Source of the DNA: Streptosporangiaceae bacterium
GTDB lineage: Bacteria; Actinomycetota; Actinomycetes; Streptosporangiales; Streptosporangiaceae
Length of the DNA stretch: 24,426 bases
Assembly (NCBI GenBank): GCA_030040475.1
Contig: JASHTQ010000203.1
Location: 1 to 24,426, forward strand
Reading direction: 5' to 3'
Shown here piece by piece: positions 1 through 7,791 of this stretch. Numbering within the stretch: position 1 is the first letter of the stretch; the number at the start of each line of letters is the position of its first letter. The translations under genes and the position numbers were made by a program. Below the pieces are notes generated by a model. That model did not search any database. It had not been told where the DNA came from and was given only the letters and a program-made list of their open reading frames with translations.

Positions 1-767
1 ACGAGCAGCATCGTCGGCCCGAGCGGGCCGAAGCTGAGCGGCGAGGTGCTGTAGCCGGCCTTCACCGCGGCCGCGTTGGTGGCCGCGTAGGCGTTCTTGA
101 CGCCGAACAGCTTGGCCGCCTCGTAGTTGAACGAGCTGACGAAGCTGGCGTGCGAGTTGACGAGCAGCAGGATGACGACGACCGCGAAGCCGATCAGGCC
201 GCCGACGAAGCACCAGCGCTGGACCTTCGCGTAGCCCGCCATTCCGATCGAGACAAGGACGCCGGCCAGCGCGATCGTGATCAGCGTCACGATGAAGATC
301 CCGTTGTGAGTGCCGAACCACGCCGCACCGCCGTGCGGCCAGGTCCACTTGAGCGTCGCCCACAGCGGCTCGAACAACTGGACCGACAGGATGTTGCCGT
401 AGATCGGCGCCCACAGCCACAGGATGAACCACCAGCCGGTCGCGGCCATCACGAAGCCGATGCCGCTGCCCAAGATCCTGGTCTGCCAGACGTAGTCGCC
501 GCCGGCTCTCGGGATCGTGACGACGAGCCCGGAATAGGCGATGACCAGGAACGAGACCCAGATCCCGGAGATGACCACGGCCGTTATCAGCTGCCCCTTC
601 GGGAACGCCGGCCCGGCGAAGGTGAACTCGTAGATGCCGAGCGTCACGAAGTTGGTGGCAAGGCAGGCGTAGATCAGCGAGTCCCTCACGGACCAGCCGC
701 GTACCAGGCCGGTCGCCTTGCGGAGGAAGAGAGTCGGTCTCTCCTCCCCGAGTGCTCCTGCCGTCAT
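1..767 (-). CDS. APC-family amino-acid permease, N-terminal part (cut by window edge)
   Basis: This is the first 255 codons of a membrane transporter; the C-terminus lies beyond position 1. The start is ATG at 767-765, with a TCGGAGGA ribosome binding site at 773-780. After a short cytoplasmic N-terminus (MTAGALGEERPTLFLRKATGL), the reading frame shows hydrophobic segments such as DSLIYACLATNFVTLG, LITAVVISGIWVSFLVIAYS and GFVMAATGWWFILWLWAP. The PRAGGDYVWQTRILG segment between the second and third helices resembles the PxxGGxYxW pattern of the amino acid-polyamine-organocation (APC) superfamily. By family it should be a proton- or cation-coupled uptake permease in the cytoplasmic membrane; the substrate cannot be told. 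It reads away from its neighbour and has a moderately AT-rich upstream region (768-900) that should hold its promoter. The family is fairly sure, the substrate unknown. Confidence 0.85.
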   Translation of the reverse strand, partial: MTAGALGEERPTLFLRKATGLVRGWSVRDSLIYACLATNFVTLGIYEFTFAGPAFPKGQLITAVVISGIWVSFLVIAYSGLVVTIPRAGGDYVWQTRILGSGIGFVMAATGWWFILWLWAPIYGNILSVQLFEPLWATLKWTWPHGGAAWFGTHNGIFIVTLITIALAGVLVSIGMAGYAKVQRWCFVGGLIGFAVVVILLLVNSHASFVSSFNYEAAKLFGVKNAYAATNAAAVKAGYSTSPLSFGPLGPTMLL

Positions 768-926
768 GTGTATCCTCCGATTTATCCCTTTATGTCCGGT
801 TGAATGGAGAAGACGGTTACGATCTGTGCAATTTGTATCGGTCTAGCGTAAATATAGAGCTTTGGGCATCGGCAAAGTCTGTGATCAGCGGATTCGGTTC
901 CCAAACCGTGTCCATGGCGCGGCAAG

Positions 927-946
927 GCCTGCCGACCGCGGCAGGC
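927..946 (-). terminator. Hairpin downstream of the metallophosphoesterase gene
   Basis: A perfect 7-bp inverted repeat, GCCTGCC-gaccgc-GGCAGGC, starts 16 nt after the phosphoesterase stop codon. No U-tract follows, so it would be a U-less (I-shaped) terminator of the kind often proposed for actinobacteria, or an mRNA 3' stabiliser. The hairpin is seen; its function is inferred. Confidence 0.4.
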
Positions 947-962
947 TAATGCCCGACCGCCG

Positions 963-1904
963 TCAGCCGTTGACGAGGATGTACCTCGCTACCTTCCCCT
1001 TCTTCTCGTTCAGGTCAAGGACGGCACCCTGCAGCACTCCGTCGGTGTAGGAACTGCCCGGGTTCATCGCCAGCGTCCCGCCGAGCTTGCGGACGCCCTT
1101 GCTCTCGTGGATGTGCCCGTGCAGGGACAGCGGCGGCCGGTACTTGAGGATGGCCTCGCGCACCGCGGTGGATCCCACCGGCTTCATCACCGCGCCGCCG
1201 TGAATCGGCCGCATGGTCTCATCCAGCGCCGGCGCCTCGTCGAGCCCGGTGCCGTAGGGCGGCGCGTGGAAGTTGAACACGGCCCGGTTCATGTCCGGGA
1301 TCGAGGAGACTATCGCGTCGATCTTCGTGGCCAGGACGTCCTCGGGCGCCTCCCGGAACGTGTTCCAGGGCGTCGGGTTGGTCCAGCCCATCGAGGCCAG
1401 GTAGAAGCCGCCGATGTCGAGGATCTTGGCCTCCGCGAAGCTGACGCACGGCGACTGCTCGATGATGTCGTCGATCTCCCAGATGTCGTCGTTGCCGCCG
1501 TTGAGGATGCACGGGATCTCGCCGCCGCGCAGCTTGCCGTCGGCCATGTCGAGCCACATTTCCAGGCCCTTGGTCATCTCCTGGGTGAACCGGCGGTCGA
1601 CGGAGCCGTCCTCCTCGTTCAGGGCGTCGAGCTCGTCGAGGGTCATCACGGCCGGGTAGTACCCGCGGTCGCGGATCCTGCGCTTCATGTCGTCGAGCTC
1701 GGCCTGGGTGGACAGCTGCACCCGCTGGCCGCCGAAGCTGACCTCCCAGTGGCCCGGCGACGCGGTCGTGATCGGCACCATGACCTTGCCGGTGACGTCT
1801 CCGCCGAGGATGACCATGTCGGCCTTATAGAAGGCGGCGGCGTTCAGGAATTTTCGCCAGCAGATCTCAGAGCCGTGGATGTCCGTGGCGAAGAAGATTT
1901 TCAT
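963..1904 (-). CDS. Calcineurin-like metallophosphoesterase
   Basis: A 313-residue protein with the order of metal-binding motifs of the calcineurin-like phosphoesterase fold. DIHG lies at residues 8-11 (Asp8, His10), GGDVTGK at about 34-40, NGGNDD in the middle, HAPPYGT (His) further on, and GHIHES near the C-terminus. In most family members the third motif is GN(H/D)(D/E); here it reads GGNDD, so the usual histidine is an aspartate. No signal peptide or membrane segment is visible, so it is probably a cytoplasmic phosphomonoesterase or phosphodiesterase of unknown substrate. The gene begins 33 nt after the stop of the nucleotidyltransferase-like gene on the same strand, with AGGAAGG in the gap, so the two are probably co-transcribed. 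The family is secure, the substrate unknown. Confidence 0.88.
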   Translation of the reverse strand: MKIFFATDIHGSEICWRKFLNAAAFYKADMVILGGDVTGKVMVPITTASPGHWEVSFGGQRVQLSTQAELDDMKRRIRDRGYYPAVMTLDELDALNEEDGSVDRRFTQEMTKGLEMWLDMADGKLRGGEIPCILNGGNDDIWEIDDIIEQSPCVSFAEAKILDIGGFYLASMGWTNPTPWNTFREAPEDVLATKIDAIVSSIPDMNRAVFNFHAPPYGTGLDEAPALDETMRPIHGGAVMKPVGSTAVREAILKYRPPLSLHGHIHESKGVRKLGGTLAMNPGSSYTDGVLQGAVLDLNEKKGKVARYILVNG

Positions 1905-1937
1905 TGTCGTGCCGCGCCTTCCTAGTCAACCGAGGGA

Positions 1938-2726
1938 TCAGTGATCCACCTCTTCGGGCAGTTCGTACCAGCGGACCTTGTCCCCGACCTTGGCCCTCGC
2001 CTTCCACTTCAGCCCCTTCGGCACCGACTCCGCCACCTCCATCAGCTGCTTGGCCTGCGTCAGCGCGTCGAACCTCGGGTACGGCGGCGCCAGGCCGGGC
2101 TGGCTGGCCAGCAGGTCGGGGAGCTTGGCCAGGCTGCCTGTCACCGTGCGCCACCAGCCCCAGTCCGAGGAGAGCACCGAGCCGAACCGGTCGGTGTCGA
2201 TGTACGGCCTGGCGGCGTCGGGGCCGACGCGTACCCCGGACAGCAGGTGGAAGATGTCGTGCGCGTCCTTCGCGTTGAGCTCGACGATCTGCAGCTTGGA
2301 CAGCAGCAGGTCCGCCGGGTCCAGGGTCGGCGACGTCGAGCCGAACGAGGGCCGGAAGTCGAGCGTGTGGCACATCGAGAGCCGGTCCACCATGACGTCG
2401 ATGGGCCGGCCCGACGGCGCGTTGAAGTACATCTGCCGGTCGCCGTTGAGGTTGTTGAACCGCTTGTCGGGCTGGCAGCCCGCGCGCTCCAGGTGGTCGG
2501 CCACCTGGCGGCGGCCCTTGCCCAGGCAGGCCAGGTCCATGTCCTGGCCGGCGCGCATCCGGGGCGGGAAGTCGGGGCACAGCACGCGGACCCCGAGGCC
2601 GCCGAGGATCTTGAGCCGGATGCCCGCGTCGGCGGCGCCCTGCACCAGCCCGAGCGCCTCTGGCAGCGGGTCGCCGGCCCCGCCAGCGGCAGGGCCGGGT
2701 CCTGGAGCACCGTTTGGTGTGGTCAT
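1938..2726 (-). CDS. Nucleotidyltransferase-fold protein
   Basis: A 262-residue protein read from ATG at 2726-2724. An alternative GTG at 2753-2751 would add nine residues but has no ribosome binding site; GAGGAG lies about 10 nt upstream of the ATG. Near the N-terminus it has KILGGLGVRVL followed by GQDMDLAC, i.e. a GG motif followed by a D-x-D pair. Further on come RPIDVMVDRL, which could supply the third acidic residue, and LLLSKLQIVELNAKDAHDIFHLL. That order is characteristic of the polymerase-beta/MNT-like nucleotidyltransferase fold, the one found in AbiEii-type and aminoglycoside nucleotidyltransferases. It should transfer a nucleotide to a small molecule or protein; the target is unknown. 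It precedes the metallophosphoesterase by 33 nt. The fold is moderately confident, a toxin role is only conjecture. Confidence 0.6.
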   Translation of the reverse strand: MTTPNGAPGPGPAAGGAGDPLPEALGLVQGAADAGIRLKILGGLGVRVLCPDFPPRMRAGQDMDLACLGKGRRQVADHLERAGCQPDKRFNNLNGDRQMYFNAPSGRPIDVMVDRLSMCHTLDFRPSFGSTSPTLDPADLLLSKLQIVELNAKDAHDIFHLLSGVRVGPDAARPYIDTDRFGSVLSSDWGWWRTVTGSLAKLPDLLASQPGLAPPYPRFDALTQAKQLMEVAESVPKGLKWKARAKVGDKVRWYELPEEVDH

Positions 2727-2846
2727 GCTCAGGTCGCTCCTCGTTCTGCGCACCTACGGGTGCAGTTCGATCATGGTTACGTTACTGCCGGTCTGTCTAG
2801 CTTCCGATCAAGAATCCCACGTTGTGGTTGTGGGGGACACACCACC

Positions 2847-2891
2847 GCTCGTTCGGAATTAAAAAGATCTTTTTATTTTTCCCGAACGAGC
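2847..2891. repeat. Nested inverted repeat with an AT-rich palindromic core
   Basis: The outer arms GCTCGTTCGG (2847-2856) and CCGAACGAGC (2882-2891) match perfectly over 10 bp. Between them lies a 16-bp perfect palindrome, TAAAAAGATCTTTTTA (2860-2875), with more T's after it. It is a striking AT island in GC-rich DNA. It starts 26 nt beyond the stop of the first NB-ARC/TPR gene (2918) and about 120 nt before the start of the nucleotidyltransferase-like gene. It could be a transcription terminator for the NTPase gene, an operator, or the footprint of a small mobile element. Confidence 0.6.
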
Positions 2892-2917
2892 AGGCGTGCT
2901 TCGCCAGCGATCACGGC

Positions 2918-5335
2918 TCAGATCTGGGTGGCGGCGTCTAGGTTCTCCCGCACGGTCTGGGTCATCTGGTGGTCGGGCCCGAGATAGCGCTCGCAGTCGG
3001 ACAGCGCGCGCTGCAGCACGGTGACGACCTCGCTCAGCCGGCCCGCCGTGTAGTAGGCGGAGGCGAGGTTGCACCGGGTGGTCAGGGTCTCCATGTCGCC
3101 GGCCCCGAGCATCCGCTCGCTGTCGGCCAGCGCGCGCTCGTACTGCGGGATCGCGTCGGTCAGCCGGCGGGCCTGCTGGTAGCAGGCGGCCAGGTTGGAC
3201 CGCGCGGTGAGGGTGTCCCTGTGGTCCGCGCCCTGCACCCGGATCCGGTCGGCGAGCGTGCGCTCGTAGGCCGGCAGCGCCTCCCGCAGCCGTCCCGCGC
3301 TGCGGTACGCGAAGGCGAGGTTGGCGCGGGCCGCGATCGTGTCCGGGTGGTCGGCGCCCTCGACCCGCTCCCGGTCGGCGAGCACCCGCTCGTACTGCCC
3401 GATCGCGTCCTTCACCTTGCCCGCGGCGCGCAGCGTGGAGGCCAGGCTGGCGCGGGCCGCGATCGTGTCCGGGTGATCGCGGCCGTGCATCCGCTCCTGG
3501 TCCGCGAGCGTCCGCTCGTACGCGTCGATGGCCTCTTTGTTCTTGCCGATCGACGCGTAACCGGCGGCCAGGTTGGCCCGTGCGCTCAGCGTCGTGGGAT
3601 GGCCCGCGCCGAGCAGCCGCTCGGCGTCGCCGAGCAGCATCTCGTAGGTGCTGATCGCGTCCCGCTGCTTGCCCGCCGTCTGGTAGGCCTCGGCCAGGCT
3701 GGCCCGCGCGCCGAGGGTCACCGGGTGCCCGGGCCCGAGCAGCCGGTCGGAGTCGGCCACGGTGCGCTCGTAGAGGGCGACCGCGTCGGCGGGCCGGCCC
3801 GCGCTCTGGTAGGCGTGCGCGAGGTGGCCGCGGGCGGCGATCGTCTCCGGGTGCTCCGGGCCCTGATTCCGCTCCCGGTCCGCGAGCGCCGCCTGGAAGA
3901 CCGCGATGGCCTCGGTGGACAGGCCCGCCGACTCGTACGCCGCGGCCAGCCTGTCCCTGGCCACCACGGCGTTGGCGTGCGCGGGCCCGAGCAGCCGGTT
4001 GCTGGTGGCGACCATGGACTGCCAGTACGCGATCGCCGCGTCGGCCAGCCTGCTGTTCTCCAGCGACAGCCCGGCCCGGAACAGCAGCGGGTGCGCCTCC
4101 GGCTTCCACAGCACGCCGCCGTCGTTGGCCCGCAGCGTTTCCGCGCAGTCCCGCAGCGCCTGGTCGAGCTGCGGGCCGCCCTCGCCCTCCGGCCAGGTCT
4201 CCAGCAGCGCGTCCGCGGCGGCGAGCACGACCTGCTCGAGGTCGGTCTGCGGCAGGTACGCCCGGACCGCCGCCTGCACGCTCGGGTGCATCGAGACCGT
4301 GCGCACCGGGCTGGCCGGGTCGATGGTGACCAGGCCTGCCTGGGCCAGGTTGTTGATCGCCGCGCGCACCATGTTCTGGTCGTTCCCGCCCGCCGTGCTC
4401 GGCCGCCCGGCGATGTAGCCGCAGGCCGCCGGGCTGGTCATCACCGCGCCTGGGATCCCGTGGCTGTCCATCATCGCGGCGAGCGCCATCGTCGGCCAGG
4501 CCAGCCCGGACGGCGGCAGCGCGTCCGCGCACTCGGCGGCGAGCGACCAGGTGGCCAGCACGCCCTGCGAGACGCCGTCCATGACGGGCATGTGCTTGCG
4601 GCGCTCGGCCAGCTGCCCGCGGAACTCCCGGCAGCCCAGCCGGTGGGCGTTCATCAGCGCGGTCGCCTGGGCCAGGGCCAGCGGCAGCCCGTCCAGGTCC
4701 TCGCCGAGGTCGAGCGCCTCGATCCGCTGGTCGGGGTGGTCGGTGAGCCTGGAGCTGAGGTAGGACAGCGCCTCCCGCCTGCTCAGCCCGGACACCTCGA
4801 GCACGGTGACGTCCTTGTCCTCGAACGAGGCGGCGGGCAGCCTGCTGGTGATGAGGATCCGCCCCGACGCGCCGGCCGGCCACAGGTCCCGCAGGTCGGC
4901 CGTGTCGCCCAGGTCGTCGATGACCAGCGCCCACGGCCGCCTGGTGTGCGTCAGCCAGGCCACGAACCGGGCCGCGGCCACCTCCGCGCCCTCGCCGTGA
5001 TTGGTCGCGTCGACGGTGTTGGCCGCCTGCGCGAACCCGGTGACGATCGACTCCCGGTTGGTCGCGGTCACCCAGACAAGGACCTCGACCAGCTTGCCGT
5101 TCCACATCGCGTGGGTGAACTCGACGGCGAGCTGGGTCTTGCCCGTGCCGCCCTGGTCGGCCGGCGCGGTGGCGGTCTCCTCGCCGTGCACGAGCACGAT
5201 GGTCTGGCCCGGGTGAAGCGCGGTCGCCAGGTCGTGACCGGTCTCCCCGCGCGAGTAATAGGTGTCCGCGAGCGGGGGGACGATCCCGGACAGCAGTATC
5301 GACGACTGCGTCGTCTCGGCTTGCTGCGCGACCAC
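2918..5335 (-). CDS. NB-ARC/STAND NTPase with nine TPR units (paralog 1)
   Basis: An 805-residue protein starting at GTG 5335 with GGGAGAGG at 5345-5352. The NTPase part has GGTGKT at residues 62-67 (Walker A), ALVIDDLGD (Walker B), GRILITSRLP (the arginine-containing RNBS-B-like strand) and GLPLALAQA (the GLPL motif), so it is an NB-ARC-type STAND ATPase. Residues 472-805 are eight 42-residue TPR units of the kinesin-light-chain type (YERxLADxERxxGxxHPxTxxARxNLAxAYxxAG), with a more divergent unit before them. No enzymatic effector domain or membrane segment is visible. STAND proteins are ATP-driven sensors or scaffolds in signalling and in some bacterial antiviral systems; the TPR array would be the ligand- or partner-binding part. 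Compared with paralog 2 it carries about ten extra residues (VHGEETATAPADQ region) just before the P-loop. The pathway is unknown. Confidence 0.85.
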   Translation of the reverse strand: MVAQQAETTQSSILLSGIVPPLADTYYSRGETGHDLATALHPGQTIVLVHGEETATAPADQGGTGKTQLAVEFTHAMWNGKLVEVLVWVTATNRESIVTGFAQAANTVDATNHGEGAEVAAARFVAWLTHTRRPWALVIDDLGDTADLRDLWPAGASGRILITSRLPAASFEDKDVTVLEVSGLSRREALSYLSSRLTDHPDQRIEALDLGEDLDGLPLALAQATALMNAHRLGCREFRGQLAERRKHMPVMDGVSQGVLATWSLAAECADALPPSGLAWPTMALAAMMDSHGIPGAVMTSPAACGYIAGRPSTAGGNDQNMVRAAINNLAQAGLVTIDPASPVRTVSMHPSVQAAVRAYLPQTDLEQVVLAAADALLETWPEGEGGPQLDQALRDCAETLRANDGGVLWKPEAHPLLFRAGLSLENSRLADAAIAYWQSMVATSNRLLGPAHANAVVARDRLAAAYESAGLSTEAIAVFQAALADRERNQGPEHPETIAARGHLAHAYQSAGRPADAVALYERTVADSDRLLGPGHPVTLGARASLAEAYQTAGKQRDAISTYEMLLGDAERLLGAGHPTTLSARANLAAGYASIGKNKEAIDAYERTLADQERMHGRDHPDTIAARASLASTLRAAGKVKDAIGQYERVLADRERVEGADHPDTIAARANLAFAYRSAGRLREALPAYERTLADRIRVQGADHRDTLTARSNLAACYQQARRLTDAIPQYERALADSERMLGAGDMETLTTRCNLASAYYTAGRLSEVVTVLQRALSDCERYLGPDHQMTQTVRENLDAATQI
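2921..3922 (-). repeat. Tandem 126-bp coding repeats (TPR units 2-9)
   Basis: Eight consecutive 42-codon units make up the 3' part of paralog 1, the last one two residues short. DNA similarity is high in several, such as the blocks encoding DHPDTIAARA in units 5 and 6. Such arrays can expand or shrink by recombination, and the neighbouring paralog has only five units. Confidence 0.75.
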
Positions 5336-5703
5336 GTTCGACAGCCTCTCCCACCCGGCCCGCCAGCCACGCTGACGGGACCCTTGCTCCGTGGCCGTTG
5401 CCGCACGTCAAAGAAACCTGGTAACCCACGGTCACGGCATGATCCGCCGTCAGCCGTACTGCGCCCCCCCGGTTCTCTGCCGCACCGACCTGCCGCATGT
5501 GAACTCGTGGGCCCAGGCCCGCACGTACAGCGCAGCCCTGGTCTTACCGGGAATGATAGTAAGAACCGCGAGAGCGCGCCTATATGTCGCGATAATCCAC
5601 AATATGGCCGTCGAGACCCACTGGCTTCATTCGGCCTCATTAGCCTCTCGCATCAAACTGGACCATTTCACCCCATATGCCTCGCGAATCGCGTTATCCC
5701 TCT
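5336..5703. other. Gene-free spacer between the two NB-ARC/TPR genes
   Basis: I see no gene here. The half next to paralog 1 is GC-rich and should hold its promoter and leader. The part from about 5540 to 5760 is clearly more AT-rich than the surroundings. It contains an imperfect hairpin at 5540-5567 (GGTCTTAC / GTAAGAACC, one bulged base). Stop codons are frequent and no reading frame has both a ribosome binding site and actinobacterial codon bias. Confidence 0.6.
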
Positions 5704-7722
5704 TTACTGTCGCTGAGGCACACGGTCAATTTCGAAAACAGGACCCGGAATTAACCTTCCCCGCCTCGGCTTTCCCGCGCGGAGCATCGCGGCGGCCAGG
5801 CTGGCGCGCGCCGCGGTCGTCTCGGGGTGGTCGCGGCCGTGCTGCGCCTCGGTGTCGGCCAGCACCCGCTTGTACTGCTCGACCGCCTCCCTGGGCATGG
5901 CGTTGGCCAGGTACGCGGCGGCCAGGCCGGCCCGCGCGTCCCTGGTGGCCGGGTGGCCGGGGCCGAGCAGCCGCTCGGTGTCGCCGGCGAGCAGGCCGAA
6001 GGCGGCGATCGAGTCCTTGCCCCTGGCCGCGGCCTGGTACGCCCCGGCCAGGCCGGCCCGGGTGGACAAGGTGACCGGGTGCACGGGACCGAGGCGCCGG
6101 CCTGCCTCGACGGCCGCCTGCTCGTACAGTTCGACGGCCTCGGCAGGCCGGCCGGCGCTGGCGAAGGCGTGGGCCAGGCGCCCGCGGGCGGCGATCGTGT
6201 CCGGATGCTCGGCGCCCTTGCCGCCTTCCCTTTCCGCCAGGGCCTGCTGGAACATGGCGAGGGCGTCGCCGTGACGGGCTGCCGCCTCGTAGCCGGCCGC
6301 GAGCCGGTCCCTGGCCATCAGCGTCGTCTCGTCCCCCGGCCCGAGCAGCCGGGTGCCGGCGGCGACCACCGATTGCCAGTAGGCGATCGCCGACTCGGTC
6401 AGCCCGCTGCCCTCCAGGCTGGCGCCCTGGCGCAGCAGCAGCGGGTGGACCTCCGGCTGCCACAGCGCCCTTTCTGCGCCGGGGGCCGAGCCGAGCGCGG
6501 CGGCGCAGTCGCGCAGCGTGGCCTGCAGCTCGAGCGCCTCGAGCTCCTCGCCCCGCAGCGCCGTCGCCTCGAACGTCGCGCCCCGGACGGGCGCGACCGC
6601 GTCCGACTCCGGCCAGACCTGGATCAGCGCGTCCGCCGCGGCCCGGATGACCTGCTCGAGGTCGGCCTGCGTCAGGTAGGCAAGCACGGCCGCCCGGACG
6701 CTCGGGTGCATCCGCACCGTGCGGACCGGGCTCGCGAGGTCGATGCCGACCAGGCCGACCCGCGCCAGGTTGGCCAGCGCGGCGCGGACCGAGCCCTGGC
6801 CGGCCATGCTCGGCAGGCCGGTGACGTAGCCGCACGCGGCCGGGCAGGTCAGCACCGCGCCGGGGATCCCGTGCGCGCCGAGCACGGCGGCCAGCGCGAG
6901 GGTCGGCCAGGCCAGCCCGGCGGGCGGAAGCTCGTCCGCGGCCTCGGCGGCGAGCGACCAGGCGGCAAGGACGGTGTCCGGCACGTCCGCGACGGTGCGC
7001 ATGTGCCCGCGCCGCTCGCCCAGCCGGGCCCGGTAGTCCCGGCAGCCCAGCCCGTCGACGGTCATCACGGCGGCGGCCTGGGCCATGCTCAGCGGCAGGG
7101 CGCCGAGGTCCTCGCCGAGGTCGAGCGCCTCGATCCGCTGGTCGGGATGGTCGACGAGCCGCCCGGTCAGATACGACATGGCCTCCCGCCGGCTGAACCC
7201 GCCGACCGGGACGACGCGCAGGCCGCCGGCCAGCCCGAACGCCTCCTGGATGGCCGGGGCAGGCAGCCGCGTGGTCACGACCACCTGGCCGGCCGGGCCG
7301 GCCGGCCACAGGCCGTCGATGTCGGCCGCGTCGCGCAGGTCATCGATGACCAGCGCCCACGACCGCCTGGTCCGGGTGAGCCAGGCCACGAAGCGGGCCG
7401 CGGCGGCCTGCGCGCCCAGCGACAGGTCGGCCGCGCCGACCGCGTTGGCCGCCAGGGCGAAGCCGGACAGGATGGCGTCCCGGCCGGTGGCGGCGACCCA
7501 GACAAGCACCTCGACGTCCTGCAGCCTGGCATGCGCGAACTCCGCGGCGAGTTCTGTCTTGCCGGTACCGCCCCGCGCGGTCAGCACCACCGTCTCGCCG
7601 GGTCGCAGGGCCAGGTCTGGCCCCGTCTCCGGGCGCGGCTGGTAGGTGTCCGAGAGCAGCGGGATTATCCCGGACAGCGTCATGGGCGTACGCGAGGGCG
7701 TCCCGGCACCCTGCGTGACCAC
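5704..7722 (-). CDS. NB-ARC/STAND NTPase with five TPR units (paralog 2, shortened)
   Basis: A 672-residue paralog of the downstream gene. I place the start at GTG 7722: the sequence GGGGAGAGG-N8-GTGGTC matches the ribosome binding site and first codons of paralog 1 (GGGAGAGG-N9-GTGGTC), whereas an upstream ATG at 7782 adds 20 residues with no counterpart. Walker A is RGGTGKT (GGTGKT at residues 51-56). Walker B is ALVIDDLRD, the RNBS-B-like strand is QVVVTTRLP, and the GLPL equivalent reads GALPLSMAQA. Five TPR units follow, the last ending at AAMLRAGK. Homology then stops and 22 unrelated residues lead to TAA. Relative to paralog 1 the last four units are missing, and the break falls exactly at a unit boundary. 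It may be functional with a short array or be a degraded copy. Same-strand tandem arrangement indicates local duplication. Confidence 0.82.
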   Translation of the reverse strand: MVTQGAGTPSRTPMTLSGIIPLLSDTYQPRPETGPDLALRPGETVVLTARGGTGKTELAAEFAHARLQDVEVLVWVAATGRDAILSGFALAANAVGAADLSLGAQAAAARFVAWLTRTRRSWALVIDDLRDAADIDGLWPAGPAGQVVVTTRLPAPAIQEAFGLAGGLRVVPVGGFSRREAMSYLTGRLVDHPDQRIEALDLGEDLGALPLSMAQAAAVMTVDGLGCRDYRARLGERRGHMRTVADVPDTVLAAWSLAAEAADELPPAGLAWPTLALAAVLGAHGIPGAVLTCPAACGYVTGLPSMAGQGSVRAALANLARVGLVGIDLASPVRTVRMHPSVRAAVLAYLTQADLEQVIRAAADALIQVWPESDAVAPVRGATFEATALRGEELEALELQATLRDCAAALGSAPGAERALWQPEVHPLLLRQGASLEGSGLTESAIAYWQSVVAAGTRLLGPGDETTLMARDRLAAGYEAAARHGDALAMFQQALAEREGGKGAEHPDTIAARGRLAHAFASAGRPAEAVELYEQAAVEAGRRLGPVHPVTLSTRAGLAGAYQAAARGKDSIAAFGLLAGDTERLLGPGHPATRDARAGLAAAYLANAMPREAVEQYKRVLADTEAQHGRDHPETTAARASLAAAMLRAGKPRRGRLIPGPVFEIDRVPQRQ

Positions 7723-7730
7723 GTTGAAAG

Positions 7731-7739
7731 CCTCTCCCC
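7731..7739 (-). promoter_or_regulatory. Ribosome binding site fixing the GTG start of paralog 2
   Basis: GGGGAGAGG lies 8 nt before GTG 7722. The same arrangement occurs at 5345-5352 before the GTG of paralog 1, including the following GTC codon. Conservation between the copies decides the start. Confidence 0.65.
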
Positions 7740-7791
7740 TTGGCACCTGATGCACGTGCAGCACGGCCCGGTATTCAGGCATCGTAGTGGG

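Noticed and set aside
150..803. 217-codon plus-strand frame over the permease region
   Set aside because: It is a shadow of the minus-strand permease: Arg/Asp-rich low-complexity protein, no ribosome binding site and no family motif.
2816..2834. CCCAC / GTGGG short inverted repeat
   Set aside because: A 5-bp stem with a 9-nt loop is not significant.
2921..3922. CRISPR-like regular spacing of similar blocks
   Set aside because: The 126-bp period is coding TPR sequence with an unbroken reading frame, not repeats and spacers.
5540..5567. Imperfect hairpin GGTCTTAC / GTAAGAACC
   Set aside because: It has a bulge and an 11-nt loop, lies about 140 nt from the nearest stop codon and has no U-tract. 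It is too weak to call a terminator or operator.
5590..5605. Single DnaA-box-like TAATCCACA in the AT-rich spacer
   Set aside because: One isolated near-match is expected by chance. Only the cluster at 10919-11058 is notable.
2969..5716. 915-codon plus-strand open frame antisense to NB-ARC/TPR paralog 1
   Set aside because: High GC content and the 126-bp repeats keep the antisense frame open. The protein is repetitive and Arg/Gly/Val-rich, while the minus strand holds clear NTPase and TPR motifs.
7751..7760. 10-bp palindrome TGCACGTGCA upstream of paralog 2
   Set aside because: Short palindromes of this kind occur by chance in a window this size, and no second copy or promoter relation is visible.
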